Of a stretch of 64,000 nucleotides of DNA, positions 15,901 to 24,030 are shown one piece after another. The notes below the pieces were generated by a model. The model made no database searches. It worked only from the letters and a program-made list of their open reading frames with translations, and had not been told where the DNA came from. This DNA comes from Massilia sp. NR 4-1 (GTDB lineage: Bacteria; Pseudomonadota; Gammaproteobacteria; Burkholderiales; Burkholderiaceae_D). The stretch lies in contig NZ_CP012201.1 of NCBI RefSeq assembly GCF_001191005.1, positions 6,262,001 through 6,326,000 on the forward strand, written 5' to 3'. The position numbers and the translations under genes were made by a program. The stretch's first letter is position 1. Every line of letters starts with the position of its first letter.

Positions 15901-18727
15901 GACGGTGAGCGGCGTCTCCGCCAGCGGCAACACTGTCACTTACACAGTGACCGCGCCAGGCGGCAGCTGGGATAGCGGCGATGTGGGCAGCTACACCATC
16001 GGCATCGCGGGCAATTCGGTGAAGGATTTGGCCGGCAATGCGGTGGCGGCCAACGCCAGCGCGCACACCTTCAACGTCACGGCCAACAATCTGCCGCAGC
16101 TGGGCGGCACGTTCAGCACCGCCTTGAACGTGAATGACAACAGCACCGCCACGCCATTCTCCGGCGTCACCGTCAGCGATGCCGATGGCGATCCGGTCAG
16201 CATTGCCATCAGTTATACCGGCGCGAATGGTGTGCTGAGCGGTACAGGTCTGAGCGGCACGGCAGGCAACTATGTGCTGACGGCAGCCAGCGCCGCCGCC
16301 GCGCAAAGCGCCTTGCAGGCCCTGGTCTTCACACCTACCGCCAACCAGGTGGCCGCTGGCAGCACCGTCGGCACCGCCTTCACGCTGACGCCGAACGATG
16401 GTAACGCCAATGGCGCGGCCGATTCCAGCACCCTGGTGACCGCAGCGCCGGTGCGTCCGACCGCCACGTTGGCACTCAGCGACAGCGCGCTGACGGCGGG
16501 TGAAACCGCCGTGCTGACCGTGACCTTCTCGGAAGCGGTGACCGGCTTTACCAGTGCCGACCTGACGATCCCCAGCGGCACGCTGGGCGCCTTGACCAGC
16601 AACGACGGCGGGCGTACCTGGACGGCCACCTATACGCCGCCCGCCAGCGCCACCAGCGCCACCAATGCCTTTGCGCTCGACCTGACCGGCGTGCAGGATG
16701 CGGGCGGCAGCAGCGGCTTAGGCACGGTCAGCACCGCCAACTTCACCTTGAACACCGTGCCGTCGAGCGGGCCGCAGCCGACTGGTACGATAGATGGCGT
16801 GCCGGTGGTGCAGCAGCAGGGCACCGATCCTGTCACCGGCCTGGGCACGACCACGCTCACCGTGCCGCTGGTGCAGCCCACCCGCAACGAAGACCCGAAT
16901 ACGCCGAACGCGAATATGGCCGATATTCCGCTTTCTGTCAGCACGGGTGGTGTGCGCGCCGGCCTCACTGTGAGCCTGCCGACGGGAACGGGTCTGCTGG
17001 CGGAGGGGCCGAATACGCTGCTGAACCATGAGCAGGGCTTGCTGGACCTGATCCGTCGCATCGAGCAGAAAACCGAGGCCGGTTCCAGCGTGCAGCAGGA
17101 GATGACAGGGCAGGGTACGAATTTCCTCAACGATTTGCTGAGCAATGTGCTGCTGAAGACGAATACCCTGGTTCCCACGGCTGCGGCGGGCCAGGGCGGC
17201 AACCGCACCATCGTGATCGAGGGCAGTTCCAGCACGCCCGCGCCGGGCGGCGAACCGAATAAGTCGGCCATCGGCCTGGTGATCGATGCCACCCAGCTGG
17301 GCAGCAACGCCACGCTGCAGCTGGATAATGTGGACTTCGCCGCCATCGTCGGCGCCGCCACGATACGCGGCGGCGACGGCCGGAATATGGTGGTGGGCGA
17401 TGGCGCCAGCCAGAACATCTTCCTTGGCGCCGATGACGATCTGCTGTTCGGGGGCGCGGGCAAGGATGTGGTCGGCAGTGCGGGCGGCAACGACCGGCTC
17501 GATGGCGGCGCGGACGATGACTTCGTCGCCGGCGGCATCGGTGACGACATGCTGATCGGCGGCAGCGGCAACGATATCCTGCAGGGCGGCCGCAGCGACA
17601 GCGGTCTGTGGGATTTTTACATGAAAGCCGACGGCACCTTGTCTGCGCGCCACCAGACCGCCATCTTTGCGCCGCTGGAAAAAGAAACAGTGCAGCTGGC
17701 CGAGATCAACACGGGTTTGCGCGTCATGGACTTCCTGGCGGCCGACAAGGCCACGCTGGGCGATATCGCCCTGCTGTACCACGCAGCTTTCAGCCGCGCG
17801 GCCGACATCGGCGGCCTGAATTTCTATCTGCGCGGCGGCGGCACGGCGGCGCAGGTGGCCGAGTCCTTTACCCATTCCACCGAATGGGCGGGATTGGGGC
17901 TGGACCAGTTGAGCGACAGCGCTTTCGTCACCAGGCTGTATCAGCAGGTGCTGGGCCGGACACCGGATGCGGACGGCTACCAGTTCTGGATGGACGACCT
18001 GTCCGGCGCCCATGGCGTGAAAGCCAGCCGCGCCAGCGTGCTGACGGGCTTTGCCCTCAGCGCCGAACATCGCGCCCTGCAAAATACGGCCAGCGGCCTG
18101 GCTTTGGCCCAGGGTAGCCTGACGCAGGAAACGGCGTGGTTCTCCAACAGCGGCAATGACCGGCTGGAGGGCGGCGCCGGCAGCGATGCGCTGGAAGGCG
18201 GCGATGGCATCGATACCGCCGTGTATGCCGGCATGTTGTCGGGCTATCAGTTCGTGCTGGCGCGCGACGGCCAGCTGCACGTGGTGGACAAGGCAAACGG
18301 CGACAGCGACACCCTGCGCGGCATCGAGAAGGGCGAGTTCGCCGGGCAGCAGACCGACCTGGCGTTTACCCAGGCGGGCCAGGCGCGGCTGCAAACCCTG
18401 GGCCTGCTGTATGAAGCGATACTGGACCGGCCCGGCGATTTGCCCGGTTTTGCCTGGTGGGCCGCGCGCCAGCTCAATGCGGCGCAATATGCCGATGGCT
18501 TTACCTGGTCGGCGGAATTCCGCGCGCGCTACGATGGCATGAGCAACAGCGCCTTCGTGCAGACCTTGTACGCCAACAGCGGCCTGGCGGAGAGTGCGGC
18601 AGGCGGCGCGGCGGCCTGGGTCGGTTATCTAGACACCCACAGCCGCGCGGAGCTGATCGGCAGCTGGATCGGCCAGCAGGCCGTGATCGATGCGCAATAC
18701 GCCAGCCAGGGCTTATGGCTGGTGTGA
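12983..18727 (+). CDS. Giant secreted protein with Ig-like repeats, RTX repeats and two DUF4214 domains
   Basis: The protein has 1914 residues and no Sec signal peptide, as expected of type I secretion substrates. In order: an N-terminal beta-rich region (1-165); a cadherin-like domain ending in FAGTDSFVVQVTDGSA (166-272); an Ig-like domain (273-388); two copies of a 323-residue block (about 389-1034); further Ig-like domains (1035-1260); a linker; calcium-binding RTX nonapeptides such as GGAGKDVVG and GGSGNDILQGG (about 1463-1536); DUF4214 (1591-1698); short RTX repeats (GGAGSDALEGGDG, near 1730); and a second DUF4214 at the C-terminus (1806-1914). It is most likely an adhesin or matrix protein at the cell surface. 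No type I secretion genes are nearby. Confidence 0.9.
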   Translation: MLSATYDFASNVTAHTVFDSGGVKVASQTVSGHILTVTASTGSVVVADEQDFAGTDVTELVGQIFAVDPNDVNGPLSLTLSLDGSKTFDLSSIAIFDWADSINQLRLTTSKGTVVININSSVGTAETFALNDPKLKGISSVVLTDQAGNPIYLGLDNVVLDNITLPNTTPTFVGATTTLTLAQNAGATDIRALLHVSDNDSGQTETWSQSSAPSHGTLSFSSATASSGSTNITPGGTITYTPTAGFAGTDSFVVQVTDGSATSTRTITVSVTPTTPGAPDLASASDTGSSSTDNITGATSLSFSGTSAAGDSSSTVRVFLDKNHNGSYDAGTDATATATVSNGSWSVSGISTSGYSDGSYNAYAIVTSATGALNSTASSALSVTLDHTGPATTIGSLALSADSGSSNSDFITNVAAQTISATLSAGLGGGEVAQASLDNGATWTDVSSMVSGTTLSWSGVTLAGSGTLKLRVIDQHGNAGTAASQAYVFDTTAPATTSATTAFSADTGSSASDLITATAAQSLSGTLSANVQAGELVEISLDNGSTWSTASSTVGQSTWSLAGQTLSGSGTLKVRVSDAAGNHGSASSQAYVLDTAAPTATTPVRANLVTPTGSSFTFTVTYADSGGAGIDASTFGTGNVSVKDSGSNALTVSGVSASGNTVTYTVTAPGGSWDGGDAGSYTIGIAGNSVKDLAGNAVAANASAHSFNVLFSTAPAVSALGLSADSGSSNSDFITNVAAQTISATLGAVLPGGAVVKGSLDNGATWTDITSMVSGTSVQWTGVTLSGSGTIIIKAVDSNNLDGAVATQAYTLDTTAPATLNSSSSFSADTGSSATDLITATAAQSLSGVLGAAVQTGEVVEVSLDNGATWATASSTVGQTSWSLAGQTLSGSGTLKVRVSDAAGNHGSASSQAYVLDTTAPTAGAPVRADMRVPGGSSFTFTVTYADSGGAGIDTSTFGTGNVTVKDPGNNALTVSGVSASGNTVTYTVTAPGGSWDSGDVGSYTIGIAGNSVKDLAGNAVAANASAHTFNVTANNLPQLGGTFSTALNVNDNSTATPFSGVTVSDADGDPVSIAISYTGANGVLSGTGLSGTAGNYVLTAASAAAAQSALQALVFTPTANQVAAGSTVGTAFTLTPNDGNANGAADSSTLVTAAPVRPTATLALSDSALTAGETAVLTVTFSEAVTGFTSADLTIPSGTLGALTSNDGGRTWTATYTPPASATSATNAFALDLTGVQDAGGSSGLGTVSTANFTLNTVPSSGPQPTGTIDGVPVVQQQGTDPVTGLGTTTLTVPLVQPTRNEDPNTPNANMADIPLSVSTGGVRAGLTVSLPTGTGLLAEGPNTLLNHEQGLLDLIRRIEQKTEAGSSVQQEMTGQGTNFLNDLLSNVLLKTNTLVPTAAAGQGGNRTIVIEGSSSTPAPGGEPNKSAIGLVIDATQLGSNATLQLDNVDFAAIVGAATIRGGDGRNMVVGDGASQNIFLGADDDLLFGGAGKDVVGSAGGNDRLDGGADDDFVAGGIGDDMLIGGSGNDILQGGRSDSGLWDFYMKADGTLSARHQTAIFAPLEKETVQLAEINTGLRVMDFLAADKATLGDIALLYHAAFSRAADIGGLNFYLRGGGTAAQVAESFTHSTEWAGLGLDQLSDSAFVTRLYQQVLGRTPDADGYQFWMDDLSGAHGVKASRASVLTGFALSAEHRALQNTASGLALAQGSLTQETAWFSNSGNDRLEGGAGSDALEGGDGIDTAVYAGMLSGYQFVLARDGQLHVVDKANGDSDTLRGIEKGEFAGQQTDLAFTQAGQARLQTLGLLYEAILDRPGDLPGFAWWAARQLNAAQYADGFTWSAEFRARYDGMSNSAFVQTLYANSGLAESAAGGAAAWVGYLDTHSRAELIGSWIGQQAVIDAQYASQGLWLV
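14143..16080 (+). repeat. 969-bp in-frame tandem duplication in the giant gene
   Basis: Matching landmarks recur at a constant offset of 969 bases: TCGGCCGACAGCGGCAGCAG at 14180 and 15149, GTGCGCGTCAGCGACGCGGC at 14702 and 15671, and GCTACACCATCGGCATCGC at 15021 and 15990. The period equals 323 codons. Outer limits are approximate. Each unit itself holds two related Ig-like repeats about 104 residues apart, then a longer Ig domain. Confidence 0.9.
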
Positions 18728-18734
18728 AGGCGGG

Positions 18735-19625
18735 CTAGGGCTGCGGCGCTCCCAGCACGTCGCGGCAGACCTCCAGCCAGGCGCGCGCCGCATGCGAAAG
18801 ATAGCGCCCATTCCATACATGGGCCACCTGCCAGTGCAGCACCGGTTCGCTGACGCGCACCGCGTGCACGCGCTCGTGCGCCAGGCGGTGGATGAAAGGC
18901 TCGGGCAGCAGGGCCACGCCGATGCCGGCCGAAGCCATCTCCACCAGCCAGTCCCACTGGCTGCTTTGCGCCGCGATGCTGGGAATGAAACCGGCGGCGG
19001 TAAAGGCATTGCGCAGGCTGCGCGTCAGCGCGAAATCGTCTTCCAGCAGCACCAGGGGCAAGTCCTTGAGCGCTTTTAAGGGCAGGGTGCGGCGGTGGCG
19101 CTGGAAGGTGCCGTGCGCCGCCAGCGCCCAGATCGGGTAACTGGCGATTTTCACCGTTTCCAGCTGCAGCGCCGGATCGGCCGGCAGCACCGTCATGCCG
19201 ATTTCCAGCTCGCCAGCCGCCACCAGGCGCTCGATCTCCTGGCCGGTATCCTCGCGCAGCCGCAGCGTGATGGCCGGATAGCGCTCGCGGAAGGCCTTCA
19301 GCACCGGGGTAAACAGCAGGTTGATCATGGGCGGTATGCCCACCGTCAGGCTGCCGCGCTGGCGTTCCTGGGTGTCGCGCACTTCCAGCTGCAATTGACG
19401 CATGGTGGCCAGCATCTGCTGGCCGCGCTGATACACCACCTGGCCGGTATCGGTCAGCGTCAGGCGGCGGCCATCGCGCACCAGCAAGGGCGCCTGCAAT
19501 TCCTCTTCCAGCTGGTGCACCATCTTGCTGATGGTCGATTGTGTAACGTGCAACAGTTCGGCGGCCTGGGTGAAGCTGCTCAGGCGGGCGGTCTCGATGA
19601 AGTAGCGCAGGGAGCGGATGTCCAT
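18735..19625 (-). CDS. LysR family transcriptional regulator, divergent from the CoA-transferase gene
   Basis: The protein has 296 residues. The N-terminal winged helix-turn-helix reads MDIRSLRYFIETARLSSFT, then AAELLHVTQSTISKMVHQLE. The substrate-binding-like domain follows from about residue 90 (GSLTVGIPPMINLLFTPVLK). It resembles the CynR/CbbR-like branch in general shape. The regulator diverges from the acetate/succinate CoA-transferase gene across about 97 bases, the usual geometry for a LysR protein controlling its neighbour. The stop lies only eight bases from the convergent stop of the giant gene. Confidence 0.9.
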   Translation of the reverse strand: MDIRSLRYFIETARLSSFTQAAELLHVTQSTISKMVHQLEEELQAPLLVRDGRRLTLTDTGQVVYQRGQQMLATMRQLQLEVRDTQERQRGSLTVGIPPMINLLFTPVLKAFRERYPAITLRLREDTGQEIERLVAAGELEIGMTVLPADPALQLETVKIASYPIWALAAHGTFQRHRRTLPLKALKDLPLVLLEDDFALTRSLRNAFTAAGFIPSIAAQSSQWDWLVEMASAGIGVALLPEPFIHRLAHERVHAVRVSEPVLHWQVAHVWNGRYLSHAARAWLEVCRDVLGAPQP

Positions 19626-19634
19626 GAATATTTC

Positions 19635-19688
19635 GACTGAAGTCAGGGAATAATAGTCATAAATCGACTGCTGGCCGAATTCTATACT
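19635..19688 (+). promoter_or_regulatory. Candidate LysR sites and promoter between lysR and the CoA-transferase gene
   Basis: Four copies of GACT/AGTC occur: GACT 19635-19638, AGTC 19641-19644, AGTC 19655-19658 and GACT 19666-19669. The last two form AGTC-N7-GACT, similar in size to a LysR T-N11-A box. TATACT at 19683-19688 is a plausible -10 box; no good -35 box is seen, as expected of an activated promoter. Confidence 0.4.
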
Positions 19689-19722
19689 GCTTTGTATCAG
19701 AGCAGAACAAAGTGAGACCAGC

Positions 19723-21228
19723 ATGTACGCAGACCGCATCCGCCATCCAGCCTTACAGCAGAAACTGATGCCCGCCGCCGACGCGGCCAGCCTGTTCCGC
19801 GATGGCATGACCGTCGGCATGAGCGGCTTTACCCGCGCCGGCGACGCCAAGGCGCTGCCGCTGGCGCTGGTGGAGCGTGCCCGCCGCGAGCCATTCAGCC
19901 TGACCCTGCTCACCGGCGCATCGCTGGGCAACGACAGCGACGGCCTGATGGCCAATGCCGGCCTGCTGGCGCGCCGCATGCCGTTCCAGGCCGACGCCGC
20001 GTTGCGCCACAAGATCAATAACGGCGAGGTGATGTTCATTGACCAGCACCTGTCCGAAACCGCCGAGCAGCTGCGCAGCGGCGCGCTGCGCCCGGTCGAT
20101 ATTGCCGTCATCGAGGCGGTGGCGATCACGGAAGACGGCGGCATCGTGCCCACCATGGCGGTCGGCAATAGCGCCAGCTTCGTGCAGCAGGCCAAGCAGA
20201 TCATCGTGGAACTGAACCTGAGCGCGCCGCTGGCGCTGGAAGGCCTGCACGATATTTACGTGCCCCAGCCCCGTCCCGGCCGCGCGCCGATTCCGCTGAC
20301 CGAGCCGGGCCAGCGCATCGGCAGTACCGCCATTCCGGTCGATCCGGCGCGCATTGCCGCCATCGTCGTCACCGCCAGTCCGGACAGCCCGTCCAATGTG
20401 CTGCCGCCGGATGAGGAAACCGACGCCATCGCGCGCCACGTCATCGCCTTCCTGGAAGGCGAGGTGGCCGCCGGCCGCATGACCGAAAAACTGCTGCCGC
20501 TGCAGGCCGGCATCGGCACCATCGCCAACGCCGTGCTGCATGGGTTGACGCAATCGTCCTTCCGCGACCTGACCATGTATTCCGAGGTGCTGCAGGACAG
20601 CGCCATCGAGCTGCTCGACTCCGGCCAGCTGGCCCTGGCCTCGGCCTCCTCGATCACGCTGTCGGCCGCCAAGCATGAACACTTCCTGCGCAATCTGGAG
20701 CGCTACCGCGAACGCATCGTGCTGCGGCCGCAGGAGATCAGCAACCATCCGGAAATCGTGCGCCGCCTCGGCATCATCGGCCTGAACACGGCGCTCGAAT
20801 TCGATATCTACGGCAATGTGAACTCGACCCATGTGGGCGGCACCCATATGATGAACGGCATCGGCGGTTCCGGCGACTTCGCGCGCAATGGCGAGCTGGC
20901 CATCTTCGTCAGCAAGTCGGTGGCGAAGGATGGCGCGATTTCCAGCGTGGTGCCGATGGTGGCCCACGTCGACCACACCGAGCACGATGTCGACGTGCTG
21001 GTGACGGAATGGGGCCTGGCCGATCTGCGCGGCCTGGCGCCGCGCGAGCGCGCGCTGCTCATCATCGAGCGCTGCGCCCACCCGACTTACCGGCCGGCCT
21101 TGCTTGCCTACTATGAAGAGGCCTTGCGGCGCGGCGGCCAGACGCCCCATGTGCTGGAAAAAGCCCTGTCCTGGCATGAGCAGTACTGGCTGTACGGCAG
21201 TATGAATTATAAAAATCTATCGATTTGA
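19723..21228 (+). CDS. Acetyl-CoA hydrolase/transferase family protein (succinyl-CoA:acetate CoA-transferase type)
   Basis: The protein has 501 residues, full length for the Cat1/AarC/ScpC group of class I CoA-transferases. Landmarks include MSGFTRAGDAKALPLAL near the N-terminus, a conserved glutamate in DLTMYSEVLQDS that fits the catalytic position, and the glycine-rich VGGTHMMNGIGGSGDFARNG near the C-terminus. These enzymes move CoA between acetyl- and succinyl-CoA and their acids, which links acetate handling to the TCA cycle. An acetyl-CoA hydrolase role is the alternative. The divergent LysR gene probably regulates it. Confidence 0.9.
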   Translation: MYADRIRHPALQQKLMPAADAASLFRDGMTVGMSGFTRAGDAKALPLALVERARREPFSLTLLTGASLGNDSDGLMANAGLLARRMPFQADAALRHKINNGEVMFIDQHLSETAEQLRSGALRPVDIAVIEAVAITEDGGIVPTMAVGNSASFVQQAKQIIVELNLSAPLALEGLHDIYVPQPRPGRAPIPLTEPGQRIGSTAIPVDPARIAAIVVTASPDSPSNVLPPDEETDAIARHVIAFLEGEVAAGRMTEKLLPLQAGIGTIANAVLHGLTQSSFRDLTMYSEVLQDSAIELLDSGQLALASASSITLSAAKHEHFLRNLERYRERIVLRPQEISNHPEIVRRLGIIGLNTALEFDIYGNVNSTHVGGTHMMNGIGGSGDFARNGELAIFVSKSVAKDGAISSVVPMVAHVDHTEHDVDVLVTEWGLADLRGLAPRERALLIIERCAHPTYRPALLAYYEEALRRGGQTPHVLEKALSWHEQYWLYGSMNYKNLSI

Positions 21229-21235
21229 TTAAATC

Positions 21236-21271
21236 AATTGTCTTTGACAATTTGCTGAGCTTATCTAGAAT
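21236..21271 (+). promoter_or_regulatory. katA promoter with overlapping inverted repeat
   Basis: TTGACA (21244-21249) and TAGAAT (21266-21271), spaced by 16 bases, make a near-consensus sigma-70 promoter. AATTGTC-TTT-GACAATT (21236-21252) is a perfect inverted repeat that covers the -35 box. The position suits a repressor; the regulator is not known, and the site does not look like a standard OxyR box. Confidence 0.6.
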
Positions 21272-21306
21272 GATTCCATCGTTCACCGCCAATAGAGGAG
21301 CAAGCA

Positions 21307-22767
21307 ATGAGCAAGCCAATCACCACCGCATCCGGCATCCCCGTCGCTGACAACCAGAACTCCGCCAGTGCCGGCGCCCGCGGCCCCTTGCTGCTGCAGG
21401 ACTTCCACCTGATCGAGAAGCTGCAGCACTTCAACCGTGAACGCATCCCTGAGCGCGTGGTGCATGCCAAAGGCTCCGGCGCCTACGGCACCTTCACCGT
21501 CACCCACGACATCAGCCGCTACACCAAGGCCAAGCTCTTTGCCGCCGTCGGCAAGCAGGCCGAAACCTTCGTGCGCTTCTCCACCGTGGGCGGCGAAAAG
21601 GGCAGCGCCGACACCGAACGTGATCCGCGCGGCTTCGCCCTGCGCGTCTACACCGAGGAAGGCAACTGGGACCTGGTCGGCAACAACACGCCCATGTTCT
21701 TCATCAAGGACGGCATCAAATTCCCCGACTTCATCCACACCCAGAAACGCGATCCGCAGACCAATCTGAAATCGGCCACCATGATGTTCGACTTCTGGAG
21801 CAAGGCGCCGGAAAGCCTGCACCAGGTGACGATGCTGTTCAGCGACCGCGGCACGCCGGACGGCTACCGCCATATGGACGGTTTCGGCAGCCACACCTTC
21901 AGCCTGATCAACGCGGCCGGCGAGCGCGTCTACGTCAAATGGCATTTGAAGACGCAGCAGGGCATCCAGAACCTGGTGGCGGCCGATGCCGTGCGTCTGG
22001 CCGGCGAAGATCCCGACTACGCCCAGCGCGACCTGTTCGGCGCCATCGAGCGCGGCGACTTCCCGCGCTGGGACGTCAAGCTGCAGGTGGCGACCGAAGA
22101 GCAACTGGCCGAATGGGAAGCGCGCACCGGCTGGAATCCCTTCGACCTGACCAAGGTCTGGCCGCATAAGGACTTCCCGCTGATTCCGGTGGGCGTGCTG
22201 GAGCTGAACCGCAACCCGCGCAACTACCACGCCGAAGTGGAGCAGGCCGCGCTGTCGCCCGCCAATGTGGTGCCGGGCATGGGCTATTCGCCGGACAAGA
22301 TGCTGCAGGCGCGCCTGTTCGCCTACCACGACGCGCAGCTGTACCGCGTCGGCACCAACCACCAGCATCTGCCGGTGAACGCGCCGCGCTGCCCCTTCCA
22401 TAACCAGCAGCGCGACGGCGCCATGGCCATCGCCAATGGCGGGTCCGAGCAGAACTACCATACGGTGGAAGCGGGCGGCAGCCAGCCGCAGGGGCTGGGC
22501 CATGGCGAACCGGCGCTGGCGCTGCACGGCGGAGCAGGGCGCTACGATGGCCGCGGCCAGGAAGACGATTACACGCAGGCCGGCAATCTGTTCCGCCTCC
22601 TGCCGGAGCAGGAGAAGCAGAACCTGTTCGCCAACCTGGCCGGTCCGATGAGCCAGGTCAGCGATGAAATCATCAATCGCCAGCTGGGCCACTTCGACAA
22701 GGCCGATCCAGCCTACGGCGCCGGCGTGCGCGCCGCCTTGAAAGCGCGCGGCCGCAATATCGGCTGA
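21307..22767 (+). CDS. katA: Monofunctional haem catalase
   Basis: The protein has 486 residues, the size of small-subunit clade 3 catalases. The distal histidine sits in RVVHAKGSGAYG, the distal asparagine in LVGNNTPMFF, and the proximal tyrosine haem ligand in RLFAYHDAQLYR. It breaks hydrogen peroxide into water and oxygen in the cytoplasm. A strong AGAGGAG (21294-21300) precedes the ATG. The gene has its own promoter and terminator, so it is a single transcription unit. Confidence 0.95.
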   Translation: MSKPITTASGIPVADNQNSASAGARGPLLLQDFHLIEKLQHFNRERIPERVVHAKGSGAYGTFTVTHDISRYTKAKLFAAVGKQAETFVRFSTVGGEKGSADTERDPRGFALRVYTEEGNWDLVGNNTPMFFIKDGIKFPDFIHTQKRDPQTNLKSATMMFDFWSKAPESLHQVTMLFSDRGTPDGYRHMDGFGSHTFSLINAAGERVYVKWHLKTQQGIQNLVAADAVRLAGEDPDYAQRDLFGAIERGDFPRWDVKLQVATEEQLAEWEARTGWNPFDLTKVWPHKDFPLIPVGVLELNRNPRNYHAEVEQAALSPANVVPGMGYSPDKMLQARLFAYHDAQLYRVGTNHQHLPVNAPRCPFHNQQRDGAMAIANGGSEQNYHTVEAGGSQPQGLGHGEPALALHGGAGRYDGRGQEDDYTQAGNLFRLLPEQEKQNLFANLAGPMSQVSDEIINRQLGHFDKADPAYGAGVRAALKARGRNIG

Positions 22768-22810
22768 TGCAGCATGGGCAGGCCGGCCTGAAAAACCGGC
22801 AAGCTTAGAA

Positions 22811-22841
22811 AAAGGGCAAGCAGAAATGCGGGCCCTTTTTT
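22811..22841 (+). terminator. Intrinsic terminator of katA
   Basis: AAAGGGC (22811-22817) pairs with GCCCTTT (22832-22838), with GCA/TGC pairs inside the loop, followed by a run of T to 22841. Confidence 0.75.
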
Positions 22842-22902
22842 GCGTAAACCGCGCAAAGCGTGGACAATAGCGCCATCGCAATTCACTACAACGGAATAGC
22901 CA

Positions 22903-24027
22903 ATGACGATCAAAATCAGCCAGAACTTCGACTCGGGCGCCATCGAGGTGCTGCGCGCCGACAGTGCCGCCACCATTGAACTCAATCTGCGCAAGGACTC
23001 GCACGCCGACATCCACCAGTGGTTCCACTTCCGCCTGCAGGGCGCGCGCGGCGAAGCCGTGACCATGCGCTTCCTGAACGCGGGCCAGGCCACGTATGCC
23101 AAAGGCTACGAGGACTACAACGCGGTGGCGAGCTACGATGGCGATAACTGGTTCCGCGTGCCGACTTCCTTCGATGGCGAAGTCATGACCATCAAGCACA
23201 CGCCTGATCTGGACAGCGTCTATTACGCCTATTTCGAGCCGTATTCCTGGGAACGCCATCTGCGCCTGCTGGGCGAAGTGGCCGAGAATCCGATCGCCCG
23301 CGTGGTCGATATCGGCAGCACCGTCGATGGCCGCGATATGAACCTGGCCATCATCGGCAATCCGCAGGCGGAGAAAAAGATCTGGGTCATCGGCCGTCAG
23401 CATCCGGGCGAATCGATGGCGTCCTGGTTCGTCGAAGGCCTGCTCGACAGCCTGCTGGACGACGCCAACCCGATCGCGCGCAAGCTGCTGCAGCGCGCCG
23501 TCTTCTACATCGTGCCGAATATGAACCCGGACGGTTCGGTGCGCGGCAATCTGCGCACCAATGCCGCCGGCGCCAACCTGAACCGTGAATGGATGACCCC
23601 ATCGCTGGAGCGTTCGCCGGAAGTGCTGTGCGTGAAGCAGAAGATCCACGAAGTGGGCGTCGATATGTTCTTCGACATCCACGGCGACGAAGCGCTGCCG
23701 TACAACTTCGTGGCCGGCAACGAGATGCTGGAAAACTTCACGCCCGAGCAGGCCGCATCGCAGAAAGCCTTCATCGAGCGCTACAAGAACGCCAGCCCGG
23801 ACTTCCAGGACAAGTACGGCTACGCTGCCAGCAAGTACAAGGAAGACATGCTGACGCTGGCCTCGAAATACATCGGCCACCACTTCCAGTGCCTGGCCCT
23901 GACGCTGGAAATGCCGTTCAAGGACAATGCCGATCTGCCGGCGCCGCATGTGGGCTGGAACGGCGCGCGCAGCGCGGCTTTGGGCGCGGCGATTCTGCAG
24001 CCTATCCTGCTGTCGCTGGACGACTAA
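22903..24027 (+). CDS. M14-family zinc carboxypeptidase (cytosolic carboxypeptidase-like)
   Basis: The protein has 374 residues. The N-terminal 110 or so residues form the beta-rich domain found before the catalytic domain in cytosolic carboxypeptidases. Zinc ligands appear in RQHPGESMASWF (H-x-x-E) and DIHGDE, substrate binding in NMNPDGSVRGNLRTNAAGANLNR, and the catalytic glutamate in CLALTLEMPFKD. There is no signal peptide, so it acts in the cytoplasm. Eukaryotic relatives remove C-terminal glutamates; the bacterial substrate is not known. The CYTH gene starts three bases after the stop, so the two are probably cotranscribed. Confidence 0.88.
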   Translation: MTIKISQNFDSGAIEVLRADSAATIELNLRKDSHADIHQWFHFRLQGARGEAVTMRFLNAGQATYAKGYEDYNAVASYDGDNWFRVPTSFDGEVMTIKHTPDLDSVYYAYFEPYSWERHLRLLGEVAENPIARVVDIGSTVDGRDMNLAIIGNPQAEKKIWVIGRQHPGESMASWFVEGLLDSLLDDANPIARKLLQRAVFYIVPNMNPDGSVRGNLRTNAAGANLNREWMTPSLERSPEVLCVKQKIHEVGVDMFFDIHGDEALPYNFVAGNEMLENFTPEQAASQKAFIERYKNASPDFQDKYGYAASKYKEDMLTLASKYIGHHFQCLALTLEMPFKDNADLPAPHVGWNGARSAALGAAILQPILLSLDD

Positions 24028-24030
24028 GCC

